Below, one piece after another: positions 1 through 11,791 of a stretch of DNA of 64,000 nt. The notes under the pieces were generated by a model. That model ran no database searches and was not told the DNA's origin. It saw nothing but the letters and a program-made list of their open reading frames with translations. A program made the translations under genes and the position numbers. This DNA comes from Isoetes taiwanensis (taxonomy: Eukaryota; Streptophyta; Lycopodiopsida; Isoetales; Isoetaceae): NCBI GenBank assembly GCA_021234155.1, contig JAJEKV010000072.1:2230436-2294435 (forward strand), given 5' to 3'. Each line of letters opens with the position of its first letter. Within the stretch, counting starts at the first letter, position 1.

Positions 1-242
1 ATAAGAATCGGTTTGAATTGGTGCATTGAACTCTTAAACTCCGTGGAGGTTTGTAACATGGCAACTTCGATGGTGCTTATCTACTCGAATGGGATATATG
101 GTAAACCCTGATCCAATCCAAGACCTTGCCATTGCCAAGAGGGTCATGGCAAAACATCGACGCAAAAGGACGGAGTATACCAGATAAAACCCAGATAAAA
201 CCCAGGCCAGGCCATGAGGACTCCTAAATCGAAAGGGGGCCA

Positions 243-1180
243 ATGGATGGAATAGACATTCTAGAAGAGGTTATTGAATATGGCATTTCCACTAGAGAGG
301 CTTTTAGGAGGTCTAGTATACCTGAATCTACTATTAGGGACTGGCAGTATGGTAGGATCACTCACAAGCAAAAGAAGCATCCTCACGTGTTTGGTACCCA
401 CCAAGAAGAGGAACTGGTTGCTTGGGCTTTGGAAAGGCAGCCTTAGGCATGTGGGTCACTCTTAGTGCAGTGAAAGAGAAGGTAGTTCAGATGTGCAGTA
501 ATGGCGAGATATCCACAAGCATGGGTCTGCCCGGTACAAGTGCTCGAAGCTATTCAAGCAAAGACATCCCCACATATTTTTGAGGAGTGCATGAACCTTG
601 AGTGCACTAGCCATAAACCAGAACCTAAACATGTTTTTTTTGGGCCTGAAGGGAATATATGATGAATTTCAATTACCTCCATCTAGGATATGGAATGTAG
701 ATGAGATTGGTATCCATGATGTCAAAGTTAGGGGTTTGAAGCTAATTGCAAGGAGTGCACGAGAGTTATGAATAGCAGGGAATAGATGACAAGCTTGATT
801 TGGGTGAATGCGAAGGGATTTAAGCTGCTAAACTTGTACGTCTTCTATGGCACAAGGATGAAGCCAGACTATCTCAGCAGGCGTGAGGAAGAGGCAGTTC
901 AAGCAGTGCAACCAAATGGATAGTTGACCACAGAACTCTTCAAGTCATGGCTTGATTGAGAGCTCTTTGGGGTGTCACTCCCCAAAAGCCACATCTGATA
1001 TTTTTGGATGGCCACATTAGCCATGTTGACTTAGAGGTAATATTGGCTGCCAAAGAGTATGACATTCAATTTGCACTATTGACTGTCCACACTTTGTCAA
1101 AAGCTCCAACTCCTTGATGTCGCTTGCTTTGTCCCTTATAAGCTGCATTTGAAAAGCTTAGAAGTCCGTACATGGTGATG
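243..1180 (+). pseudogene. pogo/Tigger-type transposase, degenerate copy 1
   Basis: A DDE-superfamily cut-and-paste transposase remnant. Residues 1-45 read as a pipsqueak-type helix-turn-helix with the pattern REAFRRSSIPESTIRDW, followed by a CENP-B-like stretch (EEELVAWALERQP) that ends at a TAG at 444-446. After several frame changes the core resumes: FKRRHPHIF near 555, then WNVDE at 691-705 carrying the first catalytic Asp, then FLDGHISH at about 1000-1023 carrying the second. A decayed PxDVxCFVPYK-like block near 1110-1145 would hold the third. This order is that of the Tc1-mariner/pogo (Tigger, DDE_1) family. At least four stops or frameshifts separate the pieces, so it is not functional. 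I did not find terminal inverted repeats. Confidence 0.72.
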
Positions 1181-1719
1181 AGGGGCAAGCAAAATAAAAA
1201 AGAGAGGAGATTGCTCAATTAATCTAATTCAATATAGGCAGGTTTGACTCCAGATAAGATAAGGGCTGACTTCAAAGCTACTAGAATTTACACCTTTGAC
1301 AATAGAAAGTCAAAGCCTCATTGACTGGAGATGCAATTGGACACGCTAAAAGCAAGGGAATGGACTCTAGGTCATGACACAGGTATAGCAACATATGTTT
1401 GACCATGGAGATGATTCGAGTGAAGGTGGTGAGGACGAGCTGCTATGTACTCTCCAAGTTGTGGAGGTTAAACACACGAGATATGAAGTGTTCAATCTTG
1501 GCAGCAACAGTGCTCATCAACAGGAGAATGCCAATGTTGTAGCGCGTCATGGCACATCTTGTAGAACATGAAGCTTCCAAGGCATGCAGGGAGGGTCACC
1601 ATATCTAGAACCATGATCCCAATGGCATGTTTCACATAGAAAAAGTAGTCTGCCAACAACATGTGAGTGTGGTGAATCACCAGGTCATTGTCTAATCTCA
1701 CTGTAGACATGTTCTACTC
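1181..1719. other. decayed sequence between the two transposase copies
   Basis: No gene is recognised here. A minus-strand open stretch at 1492-1710 has no similarity I can name. The segment may be the decayed 3' part of the first transposase element. Confidence 0.4.
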
Positions 1720-2300
1720 GGGACTAAAGGAAATATACGATGAATTTCAATTCCTCCCATGCAAGATATGGAATGTAAATGGGACAGGTATCTAAGCTAT
1801 CAAAGTTAGGGGTTTTGAAGATAATTGCAAGAAAAGGTGCACGAGATGTAAGTGAGGTTGTCATGAATAGTAGGGAATAGGTGACAATCTTGGTTTATGT
1901 GAATGCTGAAGGAATTAGGGTGTCAAACTTGTACATCTTCAAGGGCAAAAGGATGAAGGTAGACTATGTCAACAGGTGTGAGGAAGGGGCAGTTCAAACA
2001 GTACAACCAAATAGATGGATGACCACAGAACTATTCAAATCATGGCTTGATTTAAAATTCCTAGGGATGTCATTACGGAAGGCCACATCTAATATTTTTG
2101 GATGGCCACAACAATCATGTTGACTTAGAGGTCATACTGGCTGCTAAAGAATATGACATCCATTTTGCAATGTTGCTTGTCTGCTCTTCGTCATAGGTTA
2201 CAACCCCTTAATGTCACCTGCTTTGCCCCTTAAAAGCTGCATTCAAGAGGCTTAGAGGTCAATACATAGTGATGAGGACCAAAGAGGGAGTGAGTTGTTG
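1720..2300 (+). pseudogene. pogo/Tigger-type transposase, degenerate copy 2 (core only)
   Basis: A second, more decayed copy of the transposase core. GLKEIYDEFQF and IWNVNGTGI (the catalytic DE replaced by NG) lie at about 1722-1795. The open part at 1881-2123 (MTILVYVNAEGIRVSNLYIF and so on) lines up with 780-1020 of copy 1 at both DNA and protein level. The helix-turn-helix is missing. The region after 2100 repeats the copy 1 order (DGH-like block, then the QPLNVTCFAP block) in broken frames. Either an internal tandem duplication or two adjacent insertions would explain it. Confidence 0.65.
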
Positions 2301-2420
2301 AATTAATCTTCGATGCAATATAGGCAGGTTAAGCTCCAGATAGGAACCGAAGAGACAGAGACAATGCCATAAATAGAAGCAACAAACTGGGTTTGATCAA
2401 GCTTAAAATAAACCTAAAAC

Positions 2421-2807
2421 CTGGGTCTATGATTAAATGAAGTGAAGGAGAAATGTGAAACCTGATATCCGTTCATGTTGTTGATGCTGCTCTGCCCCTA
2501 CAGCTAACGCCATAGCCAGACCACCATAATAGCATAACTCTTACGGTCTCCTATGGCACTTAAATGAATATTGCATATCAGAAACTTACCTTATTGTTGT
2601 ACACTTGGATAAACAAACTGGGTCTATGATTAAATGAAGTGAAGGAGAAATGTAAAACCTGATATCCGTTCATGTTGTTGATGCTGCTCTGCCCCTACAG
2701 CTAACGCCATAGCCAGACCACCATAATAGCATAACTCTTACAGTCTCCCATGGCACTTAAATGAATATTGCATATCAGAAACTTACCTTATTGTTGTACA
2801 CTTGGAT
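2421..2807. repeat. two-copy tandem repeat, period 197 bp
   Basis: A 190-bp unit starting CTGGGTCTATGATTAAATGA occurs at 2421-2610 and again at 2618-2807, separated by 7 bp. The copies differ at only a few positions, so the duplication is recent compared with the neighbouring transposase decay. Confidence 0.95.
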
Positions 2808-5600
2808 GCTCTAATCATAATCAATCACAACTCTTATGCATGTATCTTTGATTGTCTCATTGGACTTTTGTTGCGAGCTATATGAGGATGAATCAATGAA
2901 TGCAACAAAAAAATGCATATTGAATTATTCATTCTGAATCTCAAAATCTACATGCAGACTATAAGAGCATCTTCAACATGAATATAATCCTTTTTTGAAA
3001 CAATCTGAAACAACTATGTCAAAATATGCATATCTACCAAAGATATATAGATGATTACTTCCAAATTATAGACGATTCTAGAATGTCAAAACATCTACAG
3101 CAAATTCTTGAACCACCTGTTGGACATAAAATATACCTCCAAAACATCTATGGCTTGCAGCTCCCTGCAACTCTTGAGCAAATGAAAAGATTCTGCCTTG
3201 TCAAATTTGCAGCTTGCATTCAAAAGCCAGAACACAACCATAGAATCTTATCTTTATCAGTAAAGTATTCAAGTGGTCGAAGCCCTCTTTGCAAATATAG
3301 ATGAATAGAAAACAAAAGATCCTTGTAGATTGAAGGCAAACTTGGACTATTTTTACCACCAAATTTGATAATGGCCACTAAAAATCGAGTTTTGGAGCCT
3401 CTGGAAATGGTAAAAACATAAAACCAAGACTGGAGAGCCGGATCTGTCTATATATAAATGCTCAAACGCACCTTGGAGCTTGTCAAAATAAGCGAACCAG
3501 TGGTCGAAATTGCCATCAACCTTGAGTCTTACCCATCAATTTCAAAATTACCACTTTAAGGACATATTGAAATTTATTGACTTGACTCTGAACCATCATC
3601 TATGTTTGAAGGACATGAAAAGAGATTGAATATGGAGGAAAAAGAGAGAACGTGAAAAAGGAAAGAGAATGAGAGAAGATATCTTTACAGTATGTGTTGC
3701 CTATAAGATTCCTGCTGCTTTTTTTTACTATCAAGTGGCTTTGATAAAAGACCAACTTGATTAGTATCACCAAATTTGATGGCATCTTCAATGACTTGCT
3801 TTTCCATAACATTTTTATTATTGTTTAGAGGGTCTTCGTCTTTAATTTTGGTATGGCTCTCATTCTTTATAAAATTTACAACATCGTATAAAAACTTATC
3901 ACAAAATACTCTCTCTGGCTCCACAGCTACGGTAGAGATCAAAAGTTATGGCCCAAAAACTAATTGATGAAGTTGCTTTTTGAGTATTTATTGCGATTAA
4001 AGAGAAGGAAAGTACAATTAATAAGCAAGAGAAAATATGACATGGAATTTTTCTTTCGAGGCCATTTTGAGACCCCAAATCCGCCCTAATGATATATATG
4101 AAAACAATGTTCGAAGGTTTCACCATTAATCTAGCTTTCTCTCTCATATTCCTTTTGTATTTTGAAGTTGTGGTGGAAACTGAGAGTTGTATGTGCCTCA
4201 AAATCGTGTTACTTCAAACAAGATATGCTGAGAAATTCGGAGGCTGGGCATTTAGAGTAATTGAGCAATGTTCTTTTGGTCTCAGATACACCATCTTTTT
4301 CGCATTCAGCAGGCAGCATTGCTTGCACTTGATTGCAGGTAAGAGAATTTCTTTTCTTCTCTAAATGTAGCACTCTTTTATAGTCCTAAGGTTTAAGTCT
4401 TAACGTTAATTCGTCCTCCAGTCCTGCTCCTTCGAAGTTAAGAGAGATTTTGCAGACATTTATCTGCAGTCATCTCTATCTCAGTAAGTTTTAAAAAATA
4501 TTTACAAAGCATTTGCTATAATAATGTAAGATTGTACATCTTCTGGCTGCCTGAGCAGAGCACTGCCTTAATGTGAGACACACTTTGATTTTTGCTGTTA
4601 TAAACATGATATCGATATGACAGCCGTGATCATATGAATCTTCTAGGCATATCTTCTGTATGAAAATGGAGTATGATATTCTTTGGCGGGACCTTCAGAT
4701 GGGATTATCTCTGTTTTGACAGAGATGATCTACCATAATTCAAGTGCACTGACAGTTGCCAAGATTTCTGTGGGAAATCAATCTCTTACATTTTCAGGTG
4801 AGCTTTTAAATACGTATTATTTAGGTATTTTGTGTTATAGTCTGGCACAAGTCATTTATGTATCTTTGGTTTCATTTTTCATTCTTAATGGCCATGACGT
4901 CGTCCCAATTCAGGAAAACGGACAGTGTATTTCACAAGTATGGATGCTTTGCTGGGTTTATGCTTTAGACATGCCAAGCTGGTTGCTTTCTAGCTTCTCC
5001 ATTGAGGATTGTTAGTATGTCAGCAAGCAGGAGTTGCTTTTATGTTAGAAGACCCTTCCAGGTGGCAGAATGTAGAGAACGAAGGATATGTTGGGGAGCC
5101 ATAATAGCCCAAGCAAGATGACTTGACAAAAAACATTACAATTATAGGTACGATTCCTCATTTTGATTTTCTTCATGGTTGTCTCATAAGGCTCTGCCTT
5201 AGCATTACATTTCTTTTGGTTTTTGTTTTGTGATTCTGAAATCTATATTCTGCATTTCTTTTCACTGAATGTGGTCTAATAATATCTCTGATTGATGTGC
5301 AAGTTTATGTGTACCTTCAAACTAGAAAAGAAAGCATTCATGCTTTGAGGGCAATATTATCTGACAAATAGAATGTGCAGATAGTTTGTTTTCTTTGTTG
5401 TCACAATTGTTTTAAATTTTGAAAATGTGCTAGATAAGCCTGCTAGAAGCAGATTTCCCTTTCCCAATCACAGCATAATGCTTTTTGTACAAATACTTCT
5501 TAAATTTTTGGTTGGATTAAAGCATTTTACTTTCAGATAAGACTGGACATCCTTGCTGTTACAGATGTAAACGGAGATCGGTAGCTCTGGTGTTGTATTG
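2808..5600. other. no recognised gene
   Basis: About 2.8 kb of AT-rich sequence. Open stretches at 3026-3304, 3685-3942 (minus), 4089-4364 and 4683-5015 (plus) are short and match nothing I know. The 4683 stretch has a possible exon end at 4798 (TTTTCAG followed by GTGAGC), but no partner exons could be joined convincingly. Confidence 0.5.
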
Positions 5601-5742
5601 TCCAGCTATAACATATCTAATTGCATGAGATTGCTTGATTCTTATAAAGGACATAATATTAGATTGTACTGTCCAGCTATAACATATCTAATTGCATGAG
5701 ATTGTTTGATTCTTATAAAGGACATAATATTAGATTGGACTG
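5601..5742. repeat. two-copy tandem repeat, period 71 bp
   Basis: The unit beginning TCCAGCTATAACATATCTAA occurs at 5601 and 5672, nearly identical. Confidence 0.95.
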
Positions 5743-5817
5743 TAGTTGATGTGCATTTCTCTTGCAGAAATGTGACAAGCCAAAAATTTTTAAACTACAA
5801 AGATCCTGCACAGAAAT

Positions 5818-6215
5818 AGCTCTTTGAAAATGTTGGTATGCATTCCTCTTGCGGCAACGCAGTAGATCTAATGCAGTAGGTCTAAACTTTGGAAGGTCCT
5901 ACATTTGTGGCTCTTTGAAAATGTTGCTATGCATTCCTATTGCGGCAATGCGATAGATCTAAACTTTGGAAGGTTCTACATTTGGTTTTAACCACTCTAC
6001 AGAGGTGTCTGCACAGAAATAGATTTTTAAGGATTCTTCATTTGGAAGGTCCTACATCTGTGGCTCTTTGAAAATGTTGCCATGTATTCCTATTGCAGCA
6101 ATGCGGTAGGTCTAAACTTTGAAAGGTTCCACATCTGGTTTTGACCACTCTACAGACGTGTCTGCACAGAAATAGATTTCGTAAGAATTCTTCATGTGAG
6201 AATATTGTAACTACA
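5818..6215. repeat. three-copy irregular tandem array
   Basis: Units starting GCTCTTTGAAAATGTTG lie at 5818, 5910 and 6063. The later units carry an extra block (GTCTGCACAGAAATAGATTT) that is also found at 6010 and 6161. Unit lengths are 92 and 153 bp, so copies have gained or lost segments. Confidence 0.9.
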
Positions 6216-6393
6216 GCCTTGGCCAAGAAGTATGAAAGATTGACCATGTTTGTCTGGTATTTGATGAATTATGAACTTCATATCTTGAATTTCTATAGTA
6301 GTTCTATTATGCCACCACTGAAATCTCTTTTGTTAAATGGGTCTGGCCGAAGTGTCTTTATTGAAACCCATGAAATGTTGGTATTATCTACAT

Positions 6394-6512
6394 GGTTGTA
6401 TCCATAACCACGAATAAGTCTAACAAACAAAGGTTGTATCCATAACCACGAATAAGTCTAACAAAGTTATATCTCCATAACCATGAATAAGTCTAGACAA
6501 AGTTATATCTCC
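6394..6512. repeat. short tandem array, period about 38 bp
   Basis: The block CCATAACCACGAATAAGTC recurs three times, the third with one change, in 6394-6512. Confidence 0.9.
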
Positions 6513-6723
6513 ATATTTGAACATAAGTGCAACGTCTATGGCAAATAATTGTAACTATATCATGATTTAAACGTGCATGCTTCCCTACCATGGCAAGAAC
6601 ATGATCATATATAGCGACGTATGATGTTATCTATGTACAAATCAAGTTGATTAAAAAGTTATTTCGATATTATGTATGAGAAGCCACATGTTCTAGAGAT
6701 AGGGCTGCTAAAGCTTGACAACA

Positions 6724-7386
6724 CCTGGCAACCATTACTCCTCGGACAACACATCTAAATACAACTATTTTAGCCCATAAAGCATCAAGTTCAAAGTTGA
6801 AGTTCACTCGAGATATCCCAACCTTCTCTTTCCATATTCTCATATCCCAACCTTCTCTTTCCATATTTTCATACTAAAGAATAATCGATATCCAAATTCG
6901 CACAACGCATCCACAAACAAATAATACATGGTACTATCCCATCTCACAAATGGGATAGTACCTGGCAACCATTACTCCTCGGACAACACATCTAAATACA
7001 ACTATTTTAGCCCATAAAGCATCAAGTTCAAAGTTGAAGTTCACTCGAGATATCCCAACCTTCTCTTTCCATATTCTCATATCCCAACCTTCTCTTTCCA
7101 TATTTTCATACTAAAGAATAATCGATATCCAAATTCGCACAACGCATTGACAACACCTGGCAACCATTACTCCTCGGACAACACATCTAAATACAACTAT
7201 TTTAGCCCATAAAGCATCAAGTTCAAAGTTGAAGTTCACTCGAGATATCCCAACCTTCTCTTTCCATATTCTCATATCCCAACCTTCTCTTTCCATATTT
7301 TCATACTAAAGAATACTCGATATCCAAATTCGCACAATGCATCCACAAACAAATAATACATGGTACTATCCCATGTCACAAATGGG
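6724..7386. repeat. three-copy tandem repeat of 196-237 bp
   Basis: Units beginning CCTGGCAACCATTACTCCTC start at 6724, 6961 and 7157. Copies 1 and 3 share the last ~45 bp (TCCACAAACAAATAATACAT onwards), while copy 2 lacks it. Inside each unit the 18-bp block ATATCCCAACCTTCTCTT is itself duplicated. The copy 1/copy 2 junction forms a perfect hairpin (see the separate entry). Confidence 0.95.
6930..6962. repeat. perfect 13-bp inverted repeat at a duplication junction
   Basis: GGTACTATCCCAT (6930-6942) pairs exactly with ATGGGATAGTACC (6950-6962) across a 7-base loop. The right arm spans the boundary where copy 2 of the tandem repeat begins. Copy 3 (7362-7390) has the left arm but no right arm. 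Confidence 0.95.
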
Positions 7387-7782
7387 GAGTCATCTTCACT
7401 AAAACTTTGACCAATAGCATTAGAGTCATTTTGACCAAATATGGACATGGAAAATGCATGAAATGAAGAGCTTCTAACTTCTAGCTTGCTAAATGACAAG
7501 TTATTAGTATATCCATCTTTTAATGATTGTATACAATGTTTCAACTCTTTTGATCGAATTGGAATACAATATTTCAATGCTAGCACTGCTCGAAACATGT
7601 CTCACATTGCTATAAGTGGTCCAATTAGCCCACTTATGTAACTTCATTTTGACTTGGCCAACTCTTGGTCCAATATAGACATTAGGCAAGAATTTCAAAA
7701 CACTGAACTTCGTTGGCCACATCAAAACAATGGCAATCAAGCTTTTATTGTTGAATGTATTTAGGCCTTGCTTTTTCAACAA
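7272..7782 (-). pseudogene. unrecognised coding remnant
   Basis: Two overlapping minus-strand open stretches (7272-7598 and 7504-7782) have protein-like composition, including the pattern DDSPFVTWDSTMYYLFVDAL. I do not recognise a family. The 3' end runs into the third copy of the 196-237 bp tandem repeat, so that repeat may have arisen from the end of this sequence. Function unknown; it may be chance. Confidence 0.25.
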
Positions 7783-7880
7783 ACGTCAATTGTTAAGAAT
7801 GCATCCTAGACCTTGGTTTGCGAAATTCTTGAAGCACACGTCACGTTTCCTACTGGATCTAGCCCAGCCTACCAGCTACA

Positions 7881-8062
7881 TACTCAACGCTTTGACTCTA
7901 TGCCTATTGGAAGTAACCAGAAACATACTCAACACTTTGACTCTATGCCTACTGGAAGTAACCAGAAACATTGCTATTTTGAACAGGAAATTTGCTCCAT
8001 TCCAGCTAGAAGTAACAAGAAAAATTGCTATTTCTAGCAAGAAAACCCTGCTATTTCTAAAC
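7881..8062. repeat. tandem repeat, period 45 bp, with degenerate extra copies
   Basis: TACTCAACRCTTTGACTCTA occurs at 7881 and 7926. Shorter derivatives of the AAGTAACCAGAAACATTGCT part continue to about 8062. Confidence 0.85.
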
Positions 8063-8740
8063 TGTGCCTGTTAGATCTAGCTTAACTACATACTCATACT
8101 CCATTCTTTCCTACTATTTCCAAACTATAGTGTGAATTTTCAAGATTCTGGAGTATTTTTCGATCGAAATTCAAACTTCAATAGACATGTAGAACCCAAA
8201 TGCTCAACTACCCCCTCTCTCCCCCCTCCATGAAACCTTTATCCAACATCCAAACTTAGTTTAAAAAAAGCATTTCCACAAGATATGATTCATAGACCAA
8301 ATTGATTAGATGTTGTTCTATTTACTACCGACGATTTCACAACTCTTAATCCTAAGAGGTGCAACGAAGATGTGAAATATTACTGGTATACAACTTTTTA
8401 ATTAACATAATTTGATCAATGTCATGCCTCCCCTTCTAGAAATCTTATGATAAAAGGCCTTCTAGATTGGAAATGTCTGAATCTTCTATATGGCTACAGT
8501 TTCGTGGTTGTGCAACTTGGTAAGTTCAATGCATTTTTTCTAATATATGTCCTTTGTATAGATACCAACTTCGTTTGAATATATACGATAGGTATATAAG
8601 TGTGGTGGTATGGTGCATAAGTTTATAGCATAAAACGCATCAGCTGTCTGCTCTAGGCAGGTAGGCCACACATCAGAAAAATCAAATTTAAAAAATAGAT
8701 ATCAATCCATTTAGTCCTGTCGAGTTCACATGGATCTAAA

Positions 8741-8768
8741 GCCCGGCAACGCCGGGCACCATAACTAG
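8741..8768 (+). mobile_element. Helitron 3' terminus
   Basis: A GC-rich hairpin, GCCCGGC-AAC-GCCGGGC at 8741-8757, is followed 7 nt later by CTAG (8765-8768) and then T. A hairpin just upstream of CTRR with T as the next base is the defining 3' end of Helitrons, which insert between A and T. The related Helitron end at 50536 on the other strand has the same hairpin family. I could not locate the 5' end (A followed by TC), so the element's extent to the left is unknown. Confidence 0.7.
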
Positions 8769-8885
8769 TATGGTTTAATATGGTTATGGTTTTAATGGTC
8801 ATATGGTTTATATTTAATATGCTTGTATGGTTTTATATAGTTTATATGGTCATATTTGTGGTGTTCAAGGCTATATGGTTTTAAT
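8769..8885. repeat. degenerate TATGGTTTT-rich low-complexity stretch
   Basis: Repeated variants of TATGGTTTTA and TATATGGT, starting right at the Helitron 3' end. It was probably the pre-existing target sequence. Confidence 0.75.
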
Positions 8886-8999
8886 GTGTGCTCTTTCATT
8901 CAGGGAGCATGTGAGATGAGCAAAATGGAGCCAACAGGACATTGCTCTAGGCTCCAATGGAGGAAGATGGCCTGCTTATTGTTGCACCCTTGCAATGAG

Positions 9000-11791
9000 A
9001 CGGTATTTGCAGAGGCATCATAACTGCAGTTGATCCTTTTGATAGTGTGAATGATGAAAGGCTGGGAGATGATCATCTTGAAGTTGGCATTGTGAAGCTT
9101 CTTATCCAAGTTGATACAATCATGTCCCAGGGAAGCTCTAGTGATTGCATTGTGTGCTCTGGGTTGTTGGCGTCCCAAACACAGTTAAGATGGCCAATTA
9201 GATATATTACACACAAGAATGGTGAGAGTCTGGAAGGCCCTACTGAACTAGATACCCCAAGGTCCACCCCAGGCCATGTGGAAGATTTAGTGGTGGATGA
9301 GCATCCTTTGATCACAAGAAAGAGGCGCTATATTTTTTTATAAAAGGCAGCCGGCTAGAAGTGACAAATATTTAGAAAGGATGGAAAGTATGGCCCCAAC
9401 CAAAGAAAACCTAGAGGCAACTAGGGGACAAGAGTGTTGCAACCTAGATTGCACAGTCCAGTACAGTGTGGATGACCTCGTGCAGATAAGGTCCCAATAC
9501 ATTGGACAGCTTCAGAAAGATAGGACTAATTTCATCTACTCCTTGTGTAGAAATTCCAGCTATGATGAAAACACAGGAAGGTTACTATATCAATTGAGAG
9601 GCCTGAAGGTATGTATGAGAGCATTGAGATGGATTCTTCGCGTGAGCAAGTCTTCATTTTACAGATACTGGGAGCAGGTTAGAAAAGGGCACAGGTTGTT
9701 CCAACATGGCAATGCATTGACTTTGAAACCTAGAGCAAACACTCTGAAGGCCATTGCAGTCTTCGAGAGCTTTGTGAGATACATGTCTCAATCTATGCCC
9801 CACAAGTCGAAGGTGAACGAGCACAGTGTGCGAGTGGTCCAAAGGGTGTTGCCACAACATTACATCCAAAAAGAGTGCCTTAAAGAGGTCAACTCCATCC
9901 TAGAAACTACTGGAGGTCGGCCTCTTTCTCAATCACATTTCGACAAGTTATGGAGCACTCACTTCTCAGACGTGAGTGTCCTGCAACACATGCCATTCTC
10001 AAAGTGAAACACTTGCATTCAACTCAAGGATACACTTGCATCAACTGCAATAGAGAAAGAAAGAATGGCAATTAGGGAGCAATTTGCAGATCACCAAAGG
10101 GACCAAATATCATGTAGACAGTTGTATTGGCAGTGGAGAACATTTTCTCAGATGCAGCCTGACAGATTTTTGTGTATAATTCATGATAAGATGGACCAAC
10201 ACAAGACTTTCTTGCCAAAGCTAGATCATTTACCCAAGCGTTGTCAAAACGCTTTTCAGATGAAAGTAAGTCTGGCGGGTGTCTTAACACATGGGCATGG
10301 AACTGGAACCTATGGTCATTTTGTGCTTGATCTATAGAGGGATGATCCAAACTTCCATGCGAGCTCTATTTTCAAGTGCTTGAGAAGACTAGAGAAAGGA
10401 TCGATAGAAGGGAGGAGGTATTCCCCATCAGCCCCCATTTTTGAGGCTTTGATGGATGATCAACCGCTTTGTTACCAAAGGCAGATAAAAAAGCTCACAT
10501 CCAAAGTGTCCAGTGAATCAAGAAGGACTTGGGATGATTTCCCTTTACTTGAGAAACAACTGCCAGAGGAGCTATGTGTTCAATTGGACAACTGTTGGAA
10601 AGAAAACAAGAATAGATGGATGTTTGGGGCAATGTCATACTTGACAGCAGTGGGAGTATTCAAAGTTGTGAAAGTGGGGTTCATGATGGTTGGGCATATG
10701 CATGATGATATAGATGCATTCTTCGGAACTTTCTCTACCAAGCTCAAGAGAGAAAACATGACTAGTCTCCCTGAACTAATGGATGTGTTTGAGAGCTGCA
10801 TTGACCCCAACCCAATGGCTTTCTTGATGGATGAGGTTGCAGATTGGAAATCATTTGTCGAGGGATACTTGCTAGATGGTAAGGATCAGTTGACAGACAC
10901 ACAAAACCACTTCAGTTCAAGTTTTGGGTTAGGGATGGAATACCAATCATGCAATATAAGTGGAGACCAGGTGACAAGTTGTGGATGCCTGTACAAGGAA
11001 TCGAGTTGTGGTAACGGGGTGCTACAGTTGAAGTTCTTATTCCTAAAGGGCAGCCAAAACCACTACCTCCTTTCAAGACTGTTAAAGACTCTAGCCAACT
11101 AGTGAAGGGCATCAAGGATTATATAACGCACTGGGATGATGTTCGAAATGGAAAGCACACCTCCACTCTTCAGAAAAATCACATGGACTCCCTAATCAAT
11201 TACTGGGAGAAAGTTGTGACATGCTTAGAAACTGAACAACCATGTGGGGGGGAGCTGAGAGACGGGTTCTTGCCAGAGTCCAGATGGGAGGGTTCTCAAG
11301 GAGCAAGCACGTCTAAGAATGTTCACTTGGGTCCTAACAAAGGTTCCAAGTGGTTTGTGGGAAGTAAGGCCTCAAAGCCGAAGTGGTTTGATCTTCCTGA
11401 GTGGGATCCCTTTGAGGACATCAAGGAAGGATACTTTGTGTTAGTAAGGCCTGATGATGAGGATTGTCCAGTATGGTTAGGGTTGGCACTCTCTGATGTA
11501 ACCACCACTATGGCTAATGGAGAGGCGCTGTGTCCTGGATTCCAAGTTCAATATTGGAAGCCCATTGGAAGATACAAGAAGGGCAACTTGAAGGAGCAAT
11601 ACACCGACTGCTGGGAGCAGAAGTGGAGGGCAAATCATGCTGATCCTCAAAGGAGGGAATTGGTGGAGTGTGTGGTATGGTCATATCCAAGTTCTCACAT
11701 TGCAAAGGACAAGACACACAAGATCCCAAAAAGGGAGATGGACAAAGCCATGAGTAACCTCCATGCTATATCATTGTATGAGGGTAGATAA
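9000..11791 (+). pseudogene. DUF7869-type transposase-like gene, broken
   Basis: A long gene of the plant DUF7869 type, which I take to be domesticated or mobile-element derived. The reading starts by 9010 (RGIITAVDPFDSVNDERLGD) and is open to 9343. It then needs one T removed from the seven-T run at 9333-9339 to continue into the frame of 9381-10007. An in-frame TGA (10005-10007) and TAG (10335-10337) follow. Then comes a frameshift near 10900, a TAA at 11012-11014, and an open end to 11791. Landmarks: KMDQHKT at about 10188-10208, LDNCWKENKN at 10584-10613 and GHMHDDIDAFF near 10692-10724. These are three spaced acidic sites resembling a DDE/D triad (inference). The C-terminal block EGYFVLVRPDDEDCPVWLGL at about 11427-11486 looks like a BAH/chromo-type module seen at the end of such proteins. 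I saw no terminal repeats. Five lesions make it non-functional, yet the protein pattern is well kept, so decay is recent. Confidence 0.7.

Noticed and set aside
7813..8074. Repeat-containing frames with LTLCLLEVTRN units
   Set aside because: Produced by the 45-bp tandem repeat (a multiple of 3). No start context, and the repeat decays into stops.
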